This document shows, in pieces, positions 5,874-11,477 of a DNA stretch of 11,477 nt. The notes below the pieces were generated by a model that made no database searches, had not been told where the DNA came from, and saw nothing but the letters and a program-made list of their open reading frames with translations. Origin of the DNA: Methanosphaera sp. SHI613 (lineage in GTDB: Archaea; Methanobacteriota; Methanobacteria; Methanobacteriales; Methanobacteriaceae); the NCBI GenBank assembly GCA_003266145.1, contig MVJJ01000093.1:1-11477 (forward strand), given 5' to 3'. The translations under genes and the position numbers were made by a program. Positions within the stretch are counted from its first letter, which is position 1, and every line of letters begins with the position of its first letter.

Positions 5874-7170
5874 TAAATCCTAATTTTTTCATATAACTAT
5901 TTTTAAATTGATTTCTACCATCAAAGATTACATTATCGTTTAAATACTCTTCTATTCTCTTGAAGTCAGGGCTTCTGAATTCTTTCCATTCAGTTACGAG
6001 TACTAATGCATCCGCATCCTGCAATACTGAATATTTATCACCGAAATAATTCACGTCCAAATCCTTAAAGTAGTACTCCTTTGCAACTTCCATAGCCTTT
6101 GGATCATATACGTTTATCTTTGCACCCATTTTAAGCAGTTCTTTAATGAGTATTATTGAAGGTGCTTCCCTCATGTCATCAGTTTCCGGCTTGAACGCTA
6201 AACCCCATATGGCAAATGTCAATCCATTTAAGTCATTCCCATATACCTCTTTAATTTGATTTAATAAGTAATATTTTTGAGAATGATTTACCTTTTCAAC
6301 ACTTTCAAGCAATATTGGATCATATCCATTGTCTTTTGCCGTTTTGATAAGAGCTGTTACATCCTTTGGGAAACAACTTCCACCATATCCACATCCAGCG
6401 TATAAAAAGCTATTTCCTATCCTTGAATCACTACCCATACCTTTTCGTACATTATCAATGTTTGCACCTACCTTATCGCAGATATTGGCCATTTCATTCA
6501 TGAATGATATTCTATTTGCCAACATTGAATTTGAAGCATATTTTGTCATTTCTGCACTGCATACATCCATGACAATCATTCTTTCATGATTTTTTGTGAA
6601 AGGTTCATAGAGTACTCTCATCATTTCTTCCGAATTTACATCATCACATCCGACAACAACCCTATCCGGCCTCATAAAGTCATTTACAGCATTTCCTTCC
6701 TTTAAAAATTCTGGATTTGAAACGACTGATACATTGTATTTTTTATTTCTTTTATCCAATTCAGATAGTATAATCTTTTTAACTTCATTTGCCGTACCCA
6801 CAGGCACTGTGGACTTATCAACCACTATTATGTCATGAGTGATTGTCTGACCGATTTCTTTTGCTACTTGATGAACATATTGTAAATCAGCACTTCCATC
6901 TTCACCCATTGGTGTACCCACGGCTATAAAACATAAATCAGAGTTTTCCAGTCCCTGTGCCAAATCAGTGGTAAAATGCAGGTTTCCTCTCTCGTAATTT
7001 TTTTTAATCAATTCTTCTAATCCAGGTTCATATATTGGTATTATCCCTTTTTTCAATGATTCAATCTTTTCTTCTATGACATCAACACAGTATACTTCAT
7101 TTCCCATTTCTGAAAAACATGTACCGGTAACCAATCCTACATAACCTGTTCCTATAATAGTTATATTCAT
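5851..7170 (-). CDS. ugd: UDP-glucose 6-dehydrogenase (UGD family)
   Basis: This cytoplasmic NAD-dependent enzyme oxidises a UDP-hexose twice, UDP-glucose to UDP-glucuronate for the classical members, supplying an acidic sugar donor. The 439-residue length is normal. The N-terminal Rossmann motif is G-T-G-Y-V-G at 7-12, with the cofactor-binding acidic residue Asp30. Further motifs are G-T-P-M near 85-88, D-K-S-T-V-P-V-G-T at 118-126, N-P-E-F-L-K-E-G at 152-159, Lys210 and Asn214 in the central helix, catalytic Cys266 in G-G-S-C-F-P-K-D, and the C-terminal G-L-A-F-K-P motif before a second nucleotide-binding domain. The ATG at 7168-7170 has GAGGT upstream at good spacing. It is the last gene of the leftward glycan cluster, 157 bases after the GT-C-like gene. 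UDP-GlcNAc- or UDP-ManNAc-oxidising relatives cannot be excluded, but the motif set favours UDP-glucose. Confidence 0.93.
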   Translation of the reverse strand: MNITIIGTGYVGLVTGTCFSEMGNEVYCVDVIEEKIESLKKGIIPIYEPGLEELIKKNYERGNLHFTTDLAQGLENSDLCFIAVGTPMGEDGSADLQYVHQVAKEIGQTITHDIIVVDKSTVPVGTANEVKKIILSELDKRNKKYNVSVVSNPEFLKEGNAVNDFMRPDRVVVGCDDVNSEEMMRVLYEPFTKNHERMIVMDVCSAEMTKYASNSMLANRISFMNEMANICDKVGANIDNVRKGMGSDSRIGNSFLYAGCGYGGSCFPKDVTALIKTAKDNGYDPILLESVEKVNHSQKYYLLNQIKEVYGNDLNGLTFAIWGLAFKPETDDMREAPSIILIKELLKMGAKINVYDPKAMEVAKEYYFKDLDVNYFGDKYSVLQDADALVLVTEWKEFRSPDFKRIEEYLNDNVIFDGRNQFKNSYMKKLGFKYYAVGK

Positions 7171-7307
7171 TAGATAACCTCATCTTAATAATTTAAAAAA
7201 AAAATAATTCGAAACATATTACTATTAATTATTTATTAAAAAAATCAAATTTAAAATTTTCTAAAAAAAAGATGAATGAGAAGAAAGACTTTAAAAATTA
7301 TTATTCT

Positions 7308-7336
7308 AAAAAAGTAAATAAAGGTGTTTATTGTAC
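7308..7336 (-). terminator. Hairpin plus T run after the GT-C-like gene
   Basis: On the - strand the last codons and stop of the gene form a short stem. 7327-7332 pairs with 7317-7322 around a 4-base loop, then three more pairs (7334-7336 with 7314-7316) lie beyond a one-base bulge. Six T follow directly (complement of 7308-7313). The rest of the spacer to 7170 is A/T-rich with further T tracts on the - strand and probably includes the ugd promoter, but no single TATA box is convincing. Confidence 0.5.
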
Positions 7337-8905
7337 TTGACATACAATAAATCGATTGTTTTCAAATACCTTGGATGTACCTGAAACCTGTATCTGATTG
7401 AAGTTATCTTCATCAATCGGTTTTGTAAAGTAATAGACTGGATAATAATCCCCTTCAACATATACTACATCCAGATTGGAATAATCCGATGAATTACTCA
7501 TTACCAATGACTTATCATATACTATGTATGAAATGTTCTCATCGGTCAATCCGTAATATGAAGCTTTGCGAGAAGATGGACTTGTATACACATCAAAACT
7601 ATAATGCATCGGAATGACATCACTACTTGACAATACCATACCAAAGAATAGATTATTAGTAATCATTGATTCATTTGTAGATATGTTCTGCGTTTTAAAC
7701 CAGTCAATTACCTCACTTTCTTCGGCTGATGGTGGTGCCGTGTGGAATTTTGATTGAGACGTGCTGACACTGGAGTACTTGAATGATTCATCAGATAATG
7801 AAAATCCCAAACTGATACATGACAGCAATAGTACAACTACCAATGCAATCAGTATCGTACTTTTATTTTTCACATTGAAGTTGTCCATCAACTGACTGAA
7901 AGCATAACCTCCAAGAAGTACTGTTGGAACTACTAAATAAATCAATAGTCTGTATGTGTAAACAGGAACTCCAATCCAATGAAGATTACTGATTATAAAT
8001 GCAAATATTGCCCACATAGCAATAAATATGTGTTTTCTATTCTTGATGGAATAAACAAAACCTATTATACCAAATATTAATGGTAGAATACCAACACATT
8101 TTACATATCTTTCAAGCCCCATAGCTTTTTGACCCATGAATAATGACATAGGATCATTTATGATGGAAAATGTTCCATTTAATAATTCAAGAGCCTTTTC
8201 CGGACTCAACGTGTTTATCATCATATAACCTATAATTAACACTATGCCCAAAGGTATCATAAACATCAGATAGGAGGATATTACACGTAGCTTTCTTGAC
8301 AATATCAGATATACCAATGACAGTAGTGAAATTATCGCCACATAGTATATGAATGTTGAAAAGTGAACCGCGAGTATTAACAATCCCATTAATACACTGA
8401 TTAATGTGTATGCTATCTTTTCATTGTCAATAGAAATATAGTAGAAATATACTCCCCATAAGAAGAAGATTACAGATATTGTCTCCGGAATAGGAAGCAA
8501 GAGTCTTGTAAACATGAAACTTGAGAACAGCAATATTCCAGATACGCAACTTGCTATGCTACCATAGAGTTTATAGGATATGATAACCACACTTATCATA
8601 GCAATTGTAACAAATACTACCTGAAACACCTGGGCAGATTGTATCAGGTTTAATCCGGTTATGGATGAGGTGATTATCAACAGTATATGAAACAATGGCG
8701 CATAGCCAATGGTTTTTCCCAATGGCGCATTGAGTAAAGGATCTGTTGTGGTTATTCCGTTAATCAGATAGGCCAAAGAATAGTTTATATGAGTGTATAT
8801 ATCCCAACTTAATGGACCGTTAGTTGTTAATGTCACATATACTGCTACCAGAAATGCAATGATTACCGGAATAAACATTAATTTTTTATTTTCATATTCG
8901 AACAT
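7328..8905 (-). CDS. Multi-pass membrane protein, GT-C glycosyltransferase-like
   Basis: The 525-residue protein has about ten or eleven hydrophobic segments (first at about 9-27, last at about 350-370), then a soluble, probably extracytoplasmic domain from about 372 to the end. The first loop has W-D-I-Y-T-H (Asp35, His39) and then Y-A-P-L-F-H at 68-73. An early acidic residue followed by His and an aromatic-Pro-Leu-Phe-His segment are features of GT-C enzymes that take sugars from polyprenyl-phosphate carriers. Y-R (318-319) before a helix and E-V-I-D-W-F at 398-403 also resemble such proteins. On this basis I infer a lipid-linked-sugar transferase of the cell exterior; a polymerase-like role is the alternative. 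The start is ATG at 8903-8905 with a weak GTGAT site. It follows the phosphoglycosyltransferase gene by 26 bases, so the two are probably co-transcribed. Confidence 0.75.
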   Translation of the reverse strand: MFEYENKKLMFIPVIIAFLVAVYVTLTTNGPLSWDIYTHINYSLAYLINGITTTDPLLNAPLGKTIGYAPLFHILLIITSSITGLNLIQSAQVFQVVFVTIAMISVVIISYKLYGSIASCVSGILLFSSFMFTRLLLPIPETISVIFFLWGVYFYYISIDNEKIAYTLISVLMGLLILAVHFSTFIYYVAIISLLSLVYLILSRKLRVISSYLMFMIPLGIVLIIGYMMINTLSPEKALELLNGTFSIINDPMSLFMGQKAMGLERYVKCVGILPLIFGIIGFVYSIKNRKHIFIAMWAIFAFIISNLHWIGVPVYTYRLLIYLVVPTVLLGGYAFSQLMDNFNVKNKSTILIALVVVLLLSCISLGFSLSDESFKYSSVSTSQSKFHTAPPSAEESEVIDWFKTQNISTNESMITNNLFFGMVLSSSDVIPMHYSFDVYTSPSSRKASYYGLTDENISYIVYDKSLVMSNSSDYSNLDVVYVEGDYYPVYYFTKPIDEDNFNQIQVSGTSKVFENNRFIVCQVQ

Positions 8906-8931
8906 GTTATCACTAAATTTAATTAATATAC

Positions 8932-10323
8932 TTAATATGCGTTCTGATCAAATAGCAACATCGGAATTGTCTTTAAGAATATCTTAATATCCAGCCATAT
9001 GGACCAATTTTCCACATAGAATATATCATATTCTATTCGTTTGACAATTGATGTGTTTCCACGATATCCGTTAATCTGTGCCCATCCAGCCATTCCCGGA
9101 CGTACATGATGTTTTATCATATATTTAGGTACGGATTCCCTGAATTTTCTAACAAAATACGGGCGTTCCGGTCGTGGTCCGATTAGACTCATGTCCCCTT
9201 TGAGTATGTTATAGAATTGAGGCAATTCATCAATACTTGTTTTTCTGATGAACTTACCGAAAGTGGTTATTCTAGGATCATCTTTTTGAGTCCACTTTTG
9301 ATCATCAATATATTCATTCTCGGTAGTCATGCTTCTAAATTTATATATCTCGAAAACTCTACCGTTTTCACCAACTCTTTCCTGTTTGTATATTATTGGA
9401 CCTGGAGATGAGAATTTAACCCCTAATGCAACAGCCAATAATAATGGAGAGATTATTATGGAAACTATTACTACAAACAATACATCAAATACTCGTTTTA
9501 CAAGTTTATTAAATGTTATGTCCAATGGCAAGTTTCTTACACTGATTAATGGAATATCATCAATTAATTCTACAGTAAAGTTACTTGATACATATTGATA
9601 ATAATCCGGAACAATATCTGCGCGGACTCCCATCTTTTCACAGCTGTTAATGATGTTCTTCAATAAGTCATAATGCCTTGGAGATATACTTACAATGACC
9701 CTATCAACGATATTGTTGGCCAATATTTTTTCGATATCCCCAATTTTACCAATTACTTTAACATCGTTAACAGAACCTTCCACATAATCATCCAAAAATC
9801 CCATTATCTTATATCCAAGATATGTATTGACTTTAATTGTGTCGGCTAATTTTTCACCGACTTCCCCTGCACCTATTATCAAAACATATTTAATGTTGAA
9901 ACCTTCCTTACGGAATTTCCTTAGAGTTAACCTGAGTAATGCTCTTTCTACAACTGCAAGTATGAACGTTACAAAGAGTATTGAGACGACATAATATGCG
10001 TCAACCCGGATAATATTCAGTAACAGAAGCATATACATGAAAATAAATTCAGTGACAATAACCCTAAAAATCTTGGATGACTCTGAAAAGATACTTCTAT
10101 TAGTACGTTGAGGTGTATATAAATTGAACACATAATAAAAAAGTATATAACTTGGTATTAAAAAGATATACAAAACCAACTGAGTTAAATAATCATAATG
10201 AAAAGACAAATGGGTTAAATTCACAAATGATGATGAATTAACAATTCTTACAGCAAATAATACTATAAATGCATCAATTGCAACATTCACCAGATTAAAT
10301 ACTCTTTGATTTTCTCGAATCAT
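8932..10323 (-). CDS. Polyprenyl-phosphate phosphoglycosyltransferase (exopolysaccharide-initiating, WcaJ/CpsE type)
   Basis: This enzyme transfers a sugar-1-phosphate from a UDP-sugar to a polyprenyl phosphate, the first committed step of a surface glycan. The 463 residues show the full bacterial-type layout: four N-terminal membrane helices (about 8-27, 47-68, 87-105, 109-128); a Rossmann-like CoA-binding domain starting at V-L-I-I-G-A-G-E-V-G (147-156); and a C-terminal catalytic domain with membrane segment 279-302. The catalytic domain carries K-R-V-F-D 276-280, Y-K-F-R-S-M 327-332, the Asp365-Glu366 dyad in D-E-L-P-Q, G-P-R-P-E-R-P 382-388, and R-P-G-M-A-G-W-A-Q 408-416. No residue expected for catalysis is missing. 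The sugar (glucose, galactose or an N-acetylated form) cannot be read from the sequence. The ATG at 10321-10323 has only a weak GTGGT site. It sits between a GT2 gene and the GT-C-like gene, as expected for the initiating enzyme of the cluster. Confidence 0.93.
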   Translation of the reverse strand: MIRENQRVFNLVNVAIDAFIVLFAVRIVNSSSFVNLTHLSFHYDYLTQLVLYIFLIPSYILFYYVFNLYTPQRTNRSIFSESSKIFRVIVTEFIFMYMLLLLNIIRVDAYYVVSILFVTFILAVVERALLRLTLRKFRKEGFNIKYVLIIGAGEVGEKLADTIKVNTYLGYKIMGFLDDYVEGSVNDVKVIGKIGDIEKILANNIVDRVIVSISPRHYDLLKNIINSCEKMGVRADIVPDYYQYVSSNFTVELIDDIPLISVRNLPLDITFNKLVKRVFDVLFVVIVSIIISPLLLAVALGVKFSSPGPIIYKQERVGENGRVFEIYKFRSMTTENEYIDDQKWTQKDDPRITTFGKFIRKTSIDELPQFYNILKGDMSLIGPRPERPYFVRKFRESVPKYMIKHHVRPGMAGWAQINGYRGNTSIVKRIEYDIFYVENWSIWLDIKIFLKTIPMLLFDQNAY

Positions 10324-10371
10324 AATACCACTATTATTATTATTTATAGTTTTAATAATTATAAAAATTTT

Positions 10372-10380
10372 CTATTTAAA
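10372..10380 (-). promoter_or_regulatory. Candidate TATA box for the phosphoglycosyltransferase gene
   Basis: On the - strand this reads TTTAAATAG, preceded by the purine-rich AAGG as a possible BRE. It lies about 50 bases upstream of the ATG at 10323, which would leave a leader of about 25 bases. It sits in a 106-base spacer inside the cluster, so the downstream genes may have their own promoter. Confidence 0.3.
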
Positions 10381-10400
10381 CCTTATAAAAAATTAAAACT

Positions 10401-10429
10401 AAAAAAAATGAATTTAAAAAAAGGAAAAA
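10401..10429 (-). terminator. Oligo-T tracts after the GT2 gene
   Basis: Directly after the TGA stop, the - strand carries T runs of 5, 7 and 8 bases with no clear hairpin. This is compatible with archaeal T-tract termination, possibly partial, before the next gene in the cluster. Confidence 0.4.
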
Positions 10430-11281
10430 TCATAAAAATAATAATTTAACATAATACAAGGACCATATCCCTATATAAGTTATGGCATTTATTAAAAAGT
10501 TGTCAGATTGTTTATAATGCTTATCGTAAAATATTTGCATTGAATTATGAAATTCATACAATAATCTCTTTGATTTGCCACTGGCACCTTTATAATGAGT
10601 TATTTCTGTTTTTCCATAATAGATTACATCATAACCTAACTCCTTAATGTTATAACATAATTCTATATCCTCACCGTACATGAAATATGATTCATCCAGA
10701 CACCCACATTTGATTAGCACATCTCTTGGAATCAACATGAACGCACCAACCACACAGTCAACAGGATAAACCTCATTTTCATCAAGATATGACAAATTAT
10801 ACCTGTTGAAACGTTTGCTATTTGGAAATAGTTTGGATAGACCGGTTAATCTGTAGAATGATACTTCAAAAGTTGGAAATGATCTTCTGCAGGCCTTATC
10901 AAGATTACCATCAGGAAGCACTACCTTACATCCGAGACATCCGATATTCTTATTTTCCTTTATATAATTTAATGATTGGTTAATTGTATGTTCTTTTACT
11001 ATGACATCACTGTTTAATAGCAATACATACTCTCCGGTAGAGTTTCTTATTCCAATGTTGTTTGCCTTGGCAAAGCCATCATTGTTATCATTTTGTATTA
11101 ACATAATGTTATCGATGTCTTTAAAATCATCATCCAATCTGTTAAAACTATCATCCGGTGAATCATTATCAACTATTATTATTTCATAGTTGATATCAAC
11201 AATCGTATCCAATAAGGAAATTACCGTATCTTTTGTTAATTGATAAGTTCCATAATTAACGATTATTATAGACAAATCCAT
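10430..11281 (-). CDS. Family 2 glycosyltransferase (rhamnosyltransferase/WbbL-like)
   Basis: This GT-A fold enzyme probably adds a sugar from a nucleotide donor to a lipid-linked glycan on the cytoplasmic side. The 283 residues start directly with the GT2 core: S-I-I-I-V-N-Y at 4-10; V-D-N-D-S at 37-41 for nucleotide binding; G-F-A-K-A-N-N 69-75; L-N-S-D at 89-92 as the metal-binding DxD equivalent; V-G-A-F-M-L-I-P 178-185; and G-E-D-I-E-L-C-Y 203-210, whose acidic pair matches the catalytic-base region. It ends in a hydrophobic, aromatic segment (about 261-283) that may contact the membrane. The donor is not readable; the VNY/NSD/GEDIEL set is common to rhamnosyl- and related transferases. 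The ATG at 11279-11281 has GGGGGAA at good spacing. The gap to the upstream gene is only 11 bases, so they share an operon. Confidence 0.92.
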   Translation of the reverse strand: MDLSIIIVNYGTYQLTKDTVISLLDTIVDINYEIIIVDNDSPDDSFNRLDDDFKDIDNIMLIQNDNNDGFAKANNIGIRNSTGEYVLLLNSDVIVKEHTINQSLNYIKENKNIGCLGCKVVLPDGNLDKACRRSFPTFEVSFYRLTGLSKLFPNSKRFNRYNLSYLDENEVYPVDCVVGAFMLIPRDVLIKCGCLDESYFMYGEDIELCYNIKELGYDVIYYGKTEITHYKGASGKSKRLLYEFHNSMQIFYDKHYKQSDNFLINAITYIGIWSLYYVKLLFL

Positions 11282-11292
11282 ACTCTTTCCCC

Positions 11293-11477
11293 CTAAAATA
11301 TATAGTAAATAGTATTTTTAATCATGAGCCATTCTATCTTCAAAAGATTTTTAGTGGAGTTTATTTCGGTTTTATTCAATTTGTTCCTTGTAGCTAATCC
11401 TTCTTTTATTCCTTCAATGTAATAGGAGGAATAACCTTTTCTGTAAAAGAATATGTATTTAATTATTATCCCCATGA
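11293..11477 (-). CDS. C-terminal end of an upstream cluster gene, probably a glycosyltransferase (truncated by the window edge)
   Basis: At least 60 residues are open on the - strand up to the right edge, with no stop before it, so the real start probably lies outside the window. The segment opens with a hydrophobic-aromatic stretch (I-I-K-Y-I-F-F-Y) and then Y-Y-I-E-G-I-K-E-G-L. This membrane-like stretch followed by a G-x-x-x-G-L pattern is often seen at the C-terminal end of GT2 enzymes, so I infer a glycosyltransferase tail. The TAG stop abuts the Shine-Dalgarno of the next gene, 11 bases before its ATG, which supports a real translated operon member. An in-frame ATG at 11473-11475 could give a short independent protein, but that is less likely. 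Confidence 0.5.
   Translation of the reverse strand, partial: MGIIIKYIFFYRKGYSSYYIEGIKEGLATRNKLNKTEINSTKNLLKIEWLMIKNTIYYIF

Noticed and set aside
8793..8987. Small + strand open frame spanning the junction of the GT-C-like and phosphoglycosyltransferase genes
   Set aside because: It is antisense to both well-supported genes, with no ribosome binding site and no family features.
1..11477. CRISPR array, tRNA, rRNA, transposase or attachment sites
   Set aside because: No regularly spaced repeats, cloverleaf-like sequence, transposase motifs or flanking inverted/direct repeats of useful length were seen.

Overview
The window looks like a piece of an AT-rich methanogenic archaeon of the order Methanobacteriales; a Methanosphaera- or Methanobrevibacter-like host is my best guess. 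The signs are an archaeal-type TruD, a DUF1616 membrane protein, strong AGGAGG ribosome binding sites, oligo-T terminators and very AT-rich spacers. This assignment is inference from gene content and composition, not from a search.

Layout, left to right. (1) 1-157 is a non-coding leader. It is followed on the + strand by a copper-handling unit: a 73-residue HMA metal-binding domain (158-379) and a Cu(+)-exporting P1B-type ATPase (391-2589). These two frames look like one two-HMA CopA split at a run of nine A, with a canonical -1 slippery heptamer, an adjacent stop codon and a foldable hairpin downstream. This is the most interesting thing in the window. (2) On the - strand, convergent with copA across a shared hairpin terminator, lies truD (tRNA pseudouridine-13 synthase, TTG start). 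Upstream of it is a small membrane-anchored Ser/Thr/Pro-rich protein (3931-4389). (3) A divergent + strand gene (4575-5822) encodes a DUF1616 multi-pass membrane protein with a sequon-rich ectodomain and an uncertain start codon. It ends convergent with the next cluster over a second shared hairpin. (4) From 5851 to the right edge everything is on the - strand and forms the downstream end of a surface-glycan cluster. In transcription order it contains the tail of a truncated upstream gene (probably a glycosyltransferase), a family-2 glycosyltransferase, a bacterial-type polyprenyl-phosphate phosphoglycosyltransferase, a multi-pass GT-C-like membrane protein, and a UDP-glucose 6-dehydrogenase.

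How they fit together. The phosphoglycosyltransferase would put the first sugar phosphate on a lipid carrier, GT2 enzymes would extend the glycan on the cytoplasmic face, and UGD would supply UDP-glucuronate as a donor. The GT-C-like protein could act on the outer face using lipid-linked sugars. The DUF1616 protein and the small Ser/Thr-rich anchored protein are surface-exposed and carry N-glycosylation sequons, so they could be modified by this or another pathway, but nothing here proves it. The copper and tRNA-modification genes appear unrelated to the glycan cluster.

No rRNA, tRNA, CRISPR array, insertion sequence or integrase was seen.
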